A stretch of 64,000 nucleotides of DNA from contig NZ_BCYP01000004.1 in the NCBI RefSeq assembly GCF_001598255.1, positions 1 through 64,000 of the forward strand, given 5' to 3'. The position numbers and the translations under genes were made by a program. A model generated the notes under the pieces. It was not told the origin of the DNA. It saw only the letters and a list, made by a program, of their open reading frames with translations, and searched no databases. Of the stretch, positions 17,638 to 25,681 are shown in pieces (the first letter of the stretch is position 1; every line of letters begins with the position of its first letter). The stretch is from Mitsuaria chitosanitabida ATCC BAA-476 = NBRC 102408 (GTDB lineage Bacteria > Pseudomonadota > Gammaproteobacteria > Burkholderiales > Burkholderiaceae_C).

Positions 17638-19044
17638 ATGCCGCTCGCTCCTCCCGATCCCGACGACGACCATCCCGACGACAGCCGCTATCTGGACGGC
17701 GAGGACGGCGCGGCGCTGAACGCCATCAACGAGGTCCGCGCGCTCGAGGCCGGCCGCAACAACCTGCTGCAGCTGGTGCAGCTGCGCTGGCTGGCGGCGG
17801 CGGGCCAGTTCGCGACGGTGCTGTCGGTGCACTACGCGCTGCACATCCGGCTGCCGATGCCGGAGATGCTGACCCTGCTGGCGGTGCTGGTGCTGTTCAA
17901 CCTGGCCTGCTGGCTGCGCGCGCGCTGGATGCCCAGCGTCCGCAATGCCGAGCTCTTCGCGGGCCTGCTGGTGGACGTCGCGGTGCTGAGCGGCCAGCTG
18001 TACTACAGCGGCGGCGTCACCAATCCCTTCATCTTCCTGTTCCTGCTGCAGATCGCGGTGGGCGCGGTGCTGCTGCCCTCGCGCTACATCTGGTTCATGG
18101 TGGGACTGACGGGCGGCTGCTTCATCGCGCTGACGCAGTGGCATCAGCCGCTGCTGGTGCCGGACATGGCCGGCCTGGCGCTGCCCACGCACTACATCGG
18201 CGGATTGCTGATCTGCTTCGCGATCAACGCGGGGCTGCTGGTGATCTTCATCCAGCGCATCGGGCGCAACCTGCGCACGCGCGACGCGCGCCTGGCCGAC
18301 CTGCGCCAGCGCGCGGCGGAAGAGGAGCACATCGTCCGCATGGGCCTGCTCGCCTCGGGCGCCGCGCACGAGCTGGGCACGCCGCTGGCGACCTTGTCGG
18401 TGATCCTGGGCGACTGGTCGCGCATGGCGCCCTTCGCCGGCGACCCGGAGCTGCGCGAGGAGATCGAGGAGATGCAGGTCCAGCTCAAGCGCTGCAAGGC
18501 GATCGTGAGCGGGATCCTGATGTCGGCGGGCGAGTTGCGCGGCGAGTCGCCGGTGGTGACCACGCTGCAGGCCTTCCTGGGCGAGCTGGTGGAGCACTGG
18601 CGCGCGACGCGCTCGCGCGAGGGCCTGGAGTACCGCCCCGATCCGGACCTGCCGACGCTGCGCATCGTGTCGGACGTCGGGCTCAAGCAGATGATCGACA
18701 ACATCCTGGACAACGCCCTCGAGGCGGCGCCGGGCCATCCGGTGATGCTGCGCGCGCTGATCGAGGATGGCCAGCTGGTGCTGCGCGTGCGCGATCGCGG
18801 GCCGGGTTTCCTGCCGGAGATGCTGGAGCGCTTCGGCAAGCCCTATCAATCGAGCAAGGGCCGCGCGGGTGGGGGGCTGGGTCTGTTCCTGGCGCTGAAC
18901 GTGGTGCGCTCGCTGGGCGGGCGCCTGCAGGCCCGCAACCGCGACGCGGAGGAGGGCGGCGGCGCGGAAGTCGAGATCCGCATGCCGCTTTCCGCGCTCG
19001 CGCCGCAAGGACTGTCCGACAATGGCGGCCATGATGCAGGATGA
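17638..19044 (+). CDS. RegB/PrrB-like redox sensor histidine kinase
   Basis: 468 residues. Six N-terminal membrane helices (about 45-205) contain GGVTNPF (125-131), the quinone-binding signature of RegB/PrrB. The kinase core has the H-box ASGAAHELGTPL (His244), the conserved redox cysteine in QLKRCKAI (Cys286), the N-box DNILDNALEAAP and the G-box GGGLGLFLALN. RegB kinases sense quinone-pool redox state and control respiratory genes. Here the gene directly follows the oxidase operon and overlaps its response regulator, so control of cyo is likely. No clear ribosome-binding site was seen before the ATG. Confidence 0.88.
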   Translation: MPLAPPDPDDDHPDDSRYLDGEDGAALNAINEVRALEAGRNNLLQLVQLRWLAAAGQFATVLSVHYALHIRLPMPEMLTLLAVLVLFNLACWLRARWMPSVRNAELFAGLLVDVAVLSGQLYYSGGVTNPFIFLFLLQIAVGAVLLPSRYIWFMVGLTGGCFIALTQWHQPLLVPDMAGLALPTHYIGGLLICFAINAGLLVIFIQRIGRNLRTRDARLADLRQRAAEEEHIVRMGLLASGAAHELGTPLATLSVILGDWSRMAPFAGDPELREEIEEMQVQLKRCKAIVSGILMSAGELRGESPVVTTLQAFLGELVEHWRATRSREGLEYRPDPDLPTLRIVSDVGLKQMIDNILDNALEAAPGHPVMLRALIEDGQLVLRVRDRGPGFLPEMLERFGKPYQSSKGRAGGGLGLFLALNVVRSLGGRLQARNRDAEEGGGAEVEIRMPLSALAPQGLSDNGGHDAG

Positions 19045-19603
19045 CCTTTCCGCCGATGCCGACCGGCTGCTGCTGATCGTCGAGGACGACGACGCGTTCG
19101 CGCGCACGCTGGCGAGATCGTTCGAGCGTCGCGGCTATCAGGTGCTGCGCGCGACCAGCCTGGAGCAGGTGCAGAAGCTGCTCGACGAGCGCGCGCCGGA
19201 CGAGCGTCCGGAGTACGCGGTGGTCGATCTGAAGCTGGCGGGCGGGGGTTCGGGCCTGGCCTGCGTGCAGGCGCTGCACGAGCGGGATGACGAGATGGTC
19301 ATCGTCGTGCTGACCGGCTACGCGAGCATCGCGACCGCGGTCGAGGCGATCAAGCTGGGCGCTCGTCACTACCTGGCCAAGCCCGCGAACACCGATGACA
19401 TCGAGGCCGCGTTCTCGCGCGCGGACGGCGACGCGGACGTCGAGGTGACCGCGCGCGCGACGACCTCGATCAAGACGCTGGAGTGGGAGCACATCCACGA
19501 GACGCTGGCGGCGACCGACTTCAACATCTCGGAAACCGCCCGCCGCCTGGGCATGCATCGCCGCACGCTGGCACGCAAGCTGGAGAAGCAGCGGGTGAAG
19601 TGA
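19022..19603 (+). CDS. RegA/ActR/PrrA-like response regulator
   Basis: 193 residues. An N-terminal receiver (LLLIVEDDDAF acidic pocket, phospho-acceptor Asp69 in VVDLKLAGGG, VVLTGYAS, and Lys in YLAKPANTDD) is joined to a C-terminal Fis-type helix-turn-helix (FNISETARRLGMHRRTLARKL). This is the compact RegA/ActR layout. The gene overlaps the kinase by 23 bases, so they are translated as a pair. Starts at Met4 or Met5 are also possible. Confidence 0.9.
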   Translation: MAAMMQDDLSADADRLLLIVEDDDAFARTLARSFERRGYQVLRATSLEQVQKLLDERAPDERPEYAVVDLKLAGGGSGLACVQALHERDDEMVIVVLTGYASIATAVEAIKLGARHYLAKPANTDDIEAAFSRADGDADVEVTARATTSIKTLEWEHIHETLAATDFNISETARRLGMHRRTLARKLEKQRVK

Positions 19604-19628
19604 GGGCGCCTCGCGAGACCGATGGACC

Positions 19629-19650
19629 AAGGGACCCGCGAGGGTCCCTT
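19629..19650 (+). terminator. Terminator after the RegA-like gene
   Basis: Perfect 9-bp stem AAGGGACCC/GGGTCCCTT with loop GCGA, followed by GTCGTTTGG. It closes the cyo-SURF1-regBA gene cluster. Confidence 0.7.
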
Positions 19651-19694
19651 GTCGTTTGGCGAGTCATGGCCGGCTCCGCGGCCGGCGTCGGGAC

Positions 19695-20162
19695 TCAGTT
19701 GGTTCGCGTCGGCGCCGGACCGCGCACCACGCGGGCCTTGCCGCCGGTGGTGATGATCATGACGGGCTCGCCCGACTGCCAGTTCTCGTTGCCTTGCGCC
19801 TGGACGATCGCCCGGCGTTCGCCGTTGCGCAGCTGGACGATGATCTCCACCGCCTGTTCCTTGGTCACGCCGCGCTCCACCGCATTGCCCAGCGCCGCGC
19901 CGGCCACCGCGCCGAGCACGCCGACCACCAGGCCCTCGCGATGGCCGCCGACGCTGCCGCCGGCCACGCCACCCACCACCGCGCCGGTCACCGCGCCGGC
20001 ACCGCTCTGGCTCCCGTCCACCGTCACCGGACGCCACGACAGCACGGTCGCATCCTGCACCTGCGACAGGCGCTGCGCGTCACCGCGCTGGATCACATCG
20101 GGACTCGTCGTGGAACACGCGGCCAGGGCCGCCACCATCGTCGCAATCAAGAGCTTCTTCAT
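19695..20162 (-). CDS. Glycine-zipper outer-membrane lipoprotein (SlyB/Pcp-like)
   Basis: 155 residues with a lipoprotein signal MKKLLIATMVAALAAC (Cys16), then a glycine-zipper double-helix region (GAGAVTGAVVGGVAGGSVGG ... LGAVAGAALGNAVE) and a small C-terminal beta domain (AVEIIVQLRNGERRAIVQA). This is the 17-kDa antigen/SlyB layout, associated with outer-membrane integrity. The ATG at 20162 is chosen over the upstream in-frame start because it begins the signal peptide. Confidence 0.85.
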   Translation of the reverse strand: MKKLLIATMVAALAACSTTSPDVIQRGDAQRLSQVQDATVLSWRPVTVDGSQSGAGAVTGAVVGGVAGGSVGGHREGLVVGVLGAVAGAALGNAVERGVTKEQAVEIIVQLRNGERRAIVQAQGNENWQSGEPVMIITTGGKARVVRGPAPTRTN

Positions 20163-20284
20163 GTCGTACTCCAGTCGATTTCCGGCCAACGAACACGCGC
20201 GCGCCACCGTTGACCAGGCAACAAGTCTTTACCTGCTGCTCACGGGCAAGGCGCGCGCCGCGGCGCGTGGCCCAGGCAATCACT

Positions 20285-20941
20285 CTACACAAGTCGCCCG
20301 GCACGCACCGGCGGCGAGGGGATCAGGCCCAGCTCGCGGGCGATGCCCGCGGCCTCGGTGCGCGTGGCGGCGCCGAGCTTTTCCAGGATCGCCTTCATGT
20401 GCGTCTTCACCGTGCCGGCGGAGATCCGCAGCGTCTGCCCGACCGCCTTGTTGCTCTTGCCCAGCGCCACCTCGCCCAGCACCTCGCGTTCGCGCTCGGT
20501 GAGCGCGCTGCGGGTCATGCTCGCGGCCACGCGCTGCGCGGCGCGCTGGCTCAGGTAGCGCGAGCCGCGCGCGACCAGGCGCACGCCGTTGACCAGCTCC
20601 TCGATGTGGCAGCCCAGGTCCGCATAGCCCTCGACGCCGGCCTCCAGCGCCGAGCGCACGTCGTGCTCGCGATCGTTGGCGGTGAGCAGCAGCACCTTGG
20701 CGCCCTCGGGACGCGCGGGCGCCTGCAGGAAGGGCGGTCGCGGCGCGCGGGGCGAGCGACGCTCATGGACCAGGCTCAGCGCGCCCTCGTAATCGGTGAT
20801 CACGACGCGCGGCTCGGCCTGTTCATGCTCGACGAGCTCGATGTCCGCGTGACGGGCCAGCACCGTGGCGAGCCCCACGGCCACGAGCGGATCGGCATGC
20901 GCGACCCGCACCTGGATGCGATGGAAAGACGTGTTCATCAT
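20285..20941 (-). CDS. LuxR/NarL-type response regulator
   Basis: 218 residues. An N-terminal receiver-like domain keeps an Asp in VVITDYEGA and the LLLTAN segment but has a long Pro/Arg-rich insertion (ERRSPRAPRPPFLQAPARP) between them. The C-terminal LuxR helix-turn-helix is intact (LTEREREVLGEVALGKSNKAVGQTL, AGTVKTHMKAIL). No partner kinase is adjacent. An AGGGAG site precedes the start; two consecutive ATGs allow a one-residue shorter form. Confidence 0.8.
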   Translation of the reverse strand: MMNTSFHRIQVRVAHADPLVAVGLATVLARHADIELVEHEQAEPRVVITDYEGALSLVHERRSPRAPRPPFLQAPARPEGAKVLLLTANDREHDVRSALEAGVEGYADLGCHIEELVNGVRLVARGSRYLSQRAAQRVAASMTRSALTEREREVLGEVALGKSNKAVGQTLRISAGTVKTHMKAILEKLGAATRTEAAGIARELGLIPSPPVRAGRLV

Positions 20942-21046
20942 GGGGAGCTCCCTCTGTGCGACCCCGTCAGACTAGGGCCGGGCGGGTGAGCTCGCCATAA
21001 CGTCTTGGTATGAGGGAAGCCCCCGTCGGATGGGGGAGGGCGCGCG

Positions 21047-21607
21047 CTACGACACGTACAGCCGGGACGAGCGCGGCACGCTGGCGAGCAGGAACTCCAT
21101 CTGGTCCGCCAGGATGCGGCGGCCGCGCAGGATCATGTCCTCGTGCAAGCTGGGCACGTAGGGGAGATAGAGCAGCGACATGTGCGCCTCCTCCGGGGTG
21201 CGGTTGCCCTTGCGGCCGTTGCAGCCACGGCAGGCGGTGATGCAGTTCATCCAGGTGTCCTTGCCGGCGCGCGACACCGGCTGGATGTGCTCACGCGTCA
21301 GGTGGTCCGGATGGAAGCTGTGGCCGCAGTACGCGCAGACATGGCGGTCGCGCGCGAACAGCTTGAAGTTGGACAGCGCCGGCGACTGGCGCCAGGCGCG
21401 GCTGGGAATCGCGCCGCGCACGGCCACGATGGGGTGAAGCTCGATGCGCGACTGCAGGCCCGTGATGCGCTGGTAGCCGCCGCGCAGGATGTGGCACGGG
21501 TCCCCCAGCGTCCACGCGATGGCGTCGCTGGCATAGAGCACCGCTGCTTCCTTCGTCGAGATCCAGGCCTGCGGTCGGCCCGAGATGTCCAGTTGCAGAA
21601 CGTCCAC
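21047..21607 (-). CDS. HNH endonuclease-domain protein
   Basis: 186 residues. The C-terminal half carries a zinc-ribbon HNH nuclease core: CAYCG, then LTREHIQPVSRAGKDTW, MNCITACRGCNGRKGNRTPEEA. The two CxxC pairs bind structural zinc and the His/Asn residues form the active site. The N-terminal half is not recognised. Stand-alone genes of this type are common in proteobacteria; no restriction or toxin partner is adjacent. Confidence 0.85.
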   Translation of the reverse strand: MDVLQLDISGRPQAWISTKEAAVLYASDAIAWTLGDPCHILRGGYQRITGLQSRIELHPIVAVRGAIPSRAWRQSPALSNFKLFARDRHVCAYCGHSFHPDHLTREHIQPVSRAGKDTWMNCITACRGCNGRKGNRTPEEAHMSLLYLPYVPSLHEDMILRGRRILADQMEFLLASVPRSSRLYVS

Positions 21608-21843
21608 GGTCGATGACCTCCAGCGACAAAGGGTAATCCAGTAGTGGGGGGCAACTCAAGTGCCAGGTCGCATCCGGTGGCGCCATCGACACGCGTTTCG
21701 CGCTTTTCGGCGAAGTTCGGTGCCGGTTCGGCGATGAATGGCGCGGCATTGGCCGATCGAGGCCGGCGCGAACGAGCCATCCGACCTGTCTTGCGGCGGT
21801 CTTGTGGCGGCCGGCCGTCCCCGGTCGGCCCGCCCGGCCCCCC

Positions 21844-22641
21844 TCAGCCGGGCAGCTGGCCCAGCGCGCGTAGCGTCGCGAGGCCGATCAGGCCGCCGGC
21901 GGACAGCGCGTCCTCCGGCAGGCGCGCGCGGCCCAGCCGCACATCGGGGGCGAGGACGTCCAGCCGTTCCCGCAGCGGCGGCGCGTCGTCGGCGTCGATC
22001 TGGACGACGCACAGCAGCGGCGCGTCCGCGCGACCCGCCCAGCCGATGAGATCGCCGCCCTCCAGACCCGCCATCAGCTGCGCGGCCAGGGGCGGCAGTT
22101 CCGCCGCGTGGCCCGCGATCACGTGCACCACGACCTCCGAGCCATCGCGCAGCGCGAGCCGCACCGTCTGATCGAGACGCCCGTGCAGCGCGTCGGCATC
22201 GAGCGGCGCGGGCATCGGCAGGTCCGCGTGACCGGTGAGCTGGCGCAGCATCACGTCGAGCTCCTCGGCCTTGTCGAAGAAGCCGTTGGCCCCCGCCGCG
22301 AGCACGCCGGCGCGGTAGGCCTCGGTCTGATGGGAGAGCACGTGCACCTGGCCGGCATAGCCCTGCTTGCGCAGCGTCTTGAGCACCGCCAGGCCGGAGC
22401 CGCCCTGCGCCAGCGACAGGTCCAGCAGCACCGCCCTCGGCTGCAGCGCCGTGACCAGCGCGATGGCGGTGGTCTCGTCGGCGGCCTCGCCGATCACGCG
22501 CAGGCCGGGCACCGCGTCCAGCCGCTGCAGCAGCTGGCGGCGGATGGTCAGCGAGTCCTCGACGAGGACCACGGTCAGCAGGCCCGCGTCCGGCGTCGTG
22601 GCCGGCGCGGTGGAGGAGGAGGGCGTCTCGTTCGGCTGCAT
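21844..22641 (-). CDS. Receiver protein with degenerate GGDEF-like C-terminus
   Basis: 265 residues; last gene of the chemosensory operon. The receiver (about 22-140) is complete: VEDS, phospho-acceptor Asp74 in VLLDLSL, Ser103, Lys124 in FFDKAEE. The C-terminal 115 residues are not a DNA-binding domain. By eye they follow the order of a shortened GGDEF domain: AGHAAELPPLAAQLM, GGDLIGWAG, then RADAP where GGDEF would be (203-207), IDADDAPPLRERL, and SAGGLIGLAT. Catalytic residues are absent, so cyclase activity is unlikely. In Wsp operons this position holds WspR (receiver-GGDEF). The GGDEF relationship is an inference. Confidence 0.65.
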   Translation of the reverse strand: MQPNETPSSSTAPATTPDAGLLTVVLVEDSLTIRRQLLQRLDAVPGLRVIGEAADETTAIALVTALQPRAVLLDLSLAQGGSGLAVLKTLRKQGYAGQVHVLSHQTEAYRAGVLAAGANGFFDKAEELDVMLRQLTGHADLPMPAPLDADALHGRLDQTVRLALRDGSEVVVHVIAGHAAELPPLAAQLMAGLEGGDLIGWAGRADAPLLCVVQIDADDAPPLRERLDVLAPDVRLGRARLPEDALSAGGLIGLATLRALGQLPG

Positions 22642-22681
22642 CGGGCTCCCGTGTCGTTCCGCGCGTCAAGGCGTCGGCGTG

Positions 22682-25681
22682 TCAATCGTCCAGCGGATCG
22701 AGGTCGCCCCAGCTGGTACGGCTGATGGCGCGCTTGACCTCGTCCATGAAGTGACCTTGCGGCCCTGGCGAGGACCGCGCGCCGGAGGGTAGCACCGGCG
22801 GGGGCGCGGCACCGGCCGGCGCCGCGGCCGCGTCGACCGCCGGCTGCCGCGCCGTGGCGCGCTGCACATGGCGATTGAGCAGCTCGCGATCGCGCGCGCT
22901 CAGCTGCGAGGCGGCCACCACGATCACCGGGATCGCGGCGGTCAGCGGATCGCGCTGCAGCGCCTCGACGACGCCGATGCCGTCGACCTCCGCCATCAGC
23001 AGGTCCAGCACGATGAGGTCGGGCACGTGGCGGCGCGCGAGCTCGATGCCCTCCTTGCCGCCGGTGGCGCGCAGCACCGAGAAGCCCGGCTGCGACAGAT
23101 GCGCGCTGAGCGACTGCAGGTCGCCCGGCGCGTCGCTGATCGCCAGCACCAGGAACTTGCGCGTGGCCGTGGGCTTGAAGCCCAGCATCTGCAGTTCCTG
23201 CGTCAGCGCCTTGCGGCTGACCGGCTTGTGCAGCACCGCCGAGGCGCCCAGCGACAGCGCGACCTCCTGGCCCGCGTCCACCGACACCACAACCACCGGG
23301 ATGTGCGCCCAGCCCGGCAGGTTCTTGAGCCGCGACAGCAGCTCCCAGCCATCGAGACCCGGCAGGTTGACCTCCAGCGTGATCAGGTCGGGGCGCAGCT
23401 GATGCGCGAGCTCCAGCGCCTCCTCGGCCGAGCGCACGTGGCGTACGCGGAAGCCCGCGCCCTTGAGCTGGGTCTGGATCAGCGTCGCCGCCTGCTCGTT
23501 GTGCTCGATGACCAGCGCCAGCGGACGGCCGTTCGGCTCGTCGGGCAGGATCACGTCGGGCACCACCGGCTCGCGCCAGGGCAGCCAGCAGGTGAAGCAG
23601 CTCCCCTTCTCGGGCTCGCTGCTGACGGCCACCGCGCCGTCGTGCAGCTGCACCAGCCGGGCCACCGTCGCCAGACCCAGCCCCGTGCCCTCGACCTTGT
23701 GCGTCAGCGCGTTGCGGATCTGGTTGAAGGGCTGGAACAGGCGGTCCAGCCCGTCGGCCGGAATGCCGATGCCGCTGTCGGTCACGCTGATCTGGACGAA
23801 CTCGGCGTACTCGCTCGGCGGCAGGTCGGATCGCCGGCCCTGCGGGAAGCCGGGCAACGCCTCGCGGGCGCGGGCCCGCGACACGCGGCGCGCCTCGAGC
23901 CGGATCTGCCCGCCCTTGGGCGTGAACTTGGCGGCGTTGGAGAGCAGGTTGTAGATGATCTGCCGCAGCCGGCGGCGGTCGACGCACAGGCGCTGATGGC
24001 CGCCCACGCCGAAGAAGTTCATCTGGATGTTGCCTAGCCGCGCGCGCTCCTGGACGATGGCCAGCGCGTCGCCCAGCAGCTCGTCCAGGTCCACCGGCTC
24101 GATGTCCAGGTCCACGCGGCCGGCCTCGATCTTGGCCATGTCCAGCAGGTCGTTGACCAGGGACAGCAGGTGCTGGCCGGCGTTGTGGATGTGGTTGCAG
24201 AACTCGGACTGGCGCTCGCTGACCGGGCCCGCGGCGCCGTCGCGCATCAGCTGCGCGAAGCCGATCACCGCGTTCAGCGGCGTGCGCAGCTCATGCGACA
24301 TGGTCGACAGGAAGGCGGTCTTGGCGCTGCTGGCGCGGCTGAGCTCGGCGTTGAGCTGCTCCAGCGCGTCGTTGCGCTGCTGCAGCACGGCCAGCAGTTC
24401 GGCGCGGCTGTCGGCCAGCTCGCGCGCGGCGCGGGCCTCGGCGGCTTCCATCGCGCTGTTGTGCAGCTCGGCATGGGTGCGGCGGGCTTCGTCCTCGAAC
24501 TGCTTGCGGCGCAGCTGGGCGCGCAGCCGCGCCTTGAGCAGCTCCACCTCGCCGCCCGCCTTGACGACGTAGTCGTCCGCGCCGATCTCCAGCCCGGCCA
24601 GCATGGTCTCCCGGCCGTCGAAGGCGGTGAGCAGCAGCACCGGGATGTCGCGCAGCGCCGGCGCGGCCTTGATGCGGCGGCAGGTCTCCAGGCCGCCGAT
24701 GCCCGGCATCTGCACGTCCAGCAGGATGGCGTCCACGCTCTGCACCGACAGCAGCTCCAGCGCCTGCTCGCCGCTGGCGGCCGCGATCACGTCGAAGCCG
24801 TCGTCGCGCAGCGTGGCGCCGAGTTCGGCCAGCACGTTGGCGCTGTCGTCCACCAGCAGCAGCCGCTTGGGGCCGAGCAGGCTGGCGCCGTGCTCGGGCA
24901 GGCTGGCCTTGGCGCTGCGCAGCATGGCGGCCACGCGCGCCAGGATCAGGTCGACGTCGTCCTGCTTGCGGGCGAAGGCGTCGGCGCCGGCTTCCAGCGC
25001 GCGCAGCTCGGCCTCGTAGCCCTCGTCGGCGGTGAGCAGCAGGCAGGGCGTGTGGCGCAGCGCCGGGTCCAGGCGCAGCGAGCGGATCACGGTCGCGCCG
25101 TCCATGCCGGGCATGTGCTGGTCGACGATCACCGCGTTGGGCCGCAGCGCGGCGGCCTGGCGCAGGCCTTCGTCACCGCTGGGCGCCAGCAGGATGCGAT
25201 AGCCGGCGGGTTCCAGGGCCTCGCGCAGCGCCTCGCGGAAGGTCTCGCTGTCGTCGATCAGCAGCACGCTGGGCGGCTGGTTCAGCGCGTCGCCGGCACT
25301 GCGCAGCGCATGGCGCTGGCGCACCAGCTCGCGCGCGCGATCGACGACGTAGAGCCGGTCGTAGGGCTTGCCGACGTACTCGTCCGCGCCGTGGGCCAGG
25401 CCGCGCAGCCGGTCGCCGGCCTGCGAGGCGCTGGACAGGATCAGCACCACGCAGTCCTGGCCGCCGGGCGCGGCGCGCAGCTCGCTCAACCAGGCCGCGC
25501 CGTCGCCGTCGGGCAGCTGCTTGTCCAGCAGCACCAGCGCGGGCGTGCCCTGCGCCAGCGCGGCGCGCGCCGTCGCCAGCGTCGGGCATTCGACGCAGTC
25601 GAAGCCGGCGTCCTCCAGGGCCTCGCGCAGATCCATCCGGACCGTGAGGCTGTCCTCGACGATCAAGGTCTTTTCATTCAT
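22682..25681 (-). CDS. Hybrid histidine kinase with five receiver domains
   Basis: 999 residues, no membrane segment. Order: REC1 (3-125, Asp53), REC2 (137-257, Asp187), REC3 (270-392, Asp322), coiled coil (about 395-450), HisKA (FLSTMSHELRTPLNA, His463), HATPase (N-box NLLSNAAKF, TDSGIGIP, GTGLGL), REC4 (720-835), REC5 (842-945, Asp893), and an acidic tail. In REC4 the phospho-acceptor is Glu770 (LITLEVNLPG) and the acidic pair is degraded (VIEHNE), a phospho-mimic pattern. The ATG at 25681 overlaps the cheB stop by 4 bases and opens a receiver, so the long upstream extension is rejected. It probably takes phosphate from the CheA-like kinase through its N-terminal receivers. Confidence 0.88.
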   Translation of the reverse strand: MNEKTLIVEDSLTVRMDLREALEDAGFDCVECPTLATARAALAQGTPALVLLDKQLPDGDGAAWLSELRAAPGGQDCVVLILSSASQAGDRLRGLAHGADEYVGKPYDRLYVVDRARELVRQRHALRSAGDALNQPPSVLLIDDSETFREALREALEPAGYRILLAPSGDEGLRQAAALRPNAVIVDQHMPGMDGATVIRSLRLDPALRHTPCLLLTADEGYEAELRALEAGADAFARKQDDVDLILARVAAMLRSAKASLPEHGASLLGPKRLLLVDDSANVLAELGATLRDDGFDVIAAASGEQALELLSVQSVDAILLDVQMPGIGGLETCRRIKAAPALRDIPVLLLTAFDGRETMLAGLEIGADDYVVKAGGEVELLKARLRAQLRRKQFEDEARRTHAELHNSAMEAAEARAARELADSRAELLAVLQQRNDALEQLNAELSRASSAKTAFLSTMSHELRTPLNAVIGFAQLMRDGAAGPVSERQSEFCNHIHNAGQHLLSLVNDLLDMAKIEAGRVDLDIEPVDLDELLGDALAIVQERARLGNIQMNFFGVGGHQRLCVDRRRLRQIIYNLLSNAAKFTPKGGQIRLEARRVSRARAREALPGFPQGRRSDLPPSEYAEFVQISVTDSGIGIPADGLDRLFQPFNQIRNALTHKVEGTGLGLATVARLVQLHDGAVAVSSEPEKGSCFTCWLPWREPVVPDVILPDEPNGRPLALVIEHNEQAATLIQTQLKGAGFRVRHVRSAEEALELAHQLRPDLITLEVNLPGLDGWELLSRLKNLPGWAHIPVVVVSVDAGQEVALSLGASAVLHKPVSRKALTQELQMLGFKPTATRKFLVLAISDAPGDLQSLSAHLSQPGFSVLRATGGKEGIELARRHVPDLIVLDLLMAEVDGIGVVEALQRDPLTAAIPVIVVAASQLSARDRELLNRHVQRATARQPAVDAAAAPAGAAPPPVLPSGARSSPGPQGHFMDEVKRAISRTSWGDLDPLDD

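Noticed and set aside
21844-22641. Terminal operon gene as a DNA-binding response regulator
   Set aside because: No helix-turn-helix is seen; the C-terminus is beta/alpha-like and closer to a shortened GGDEF.
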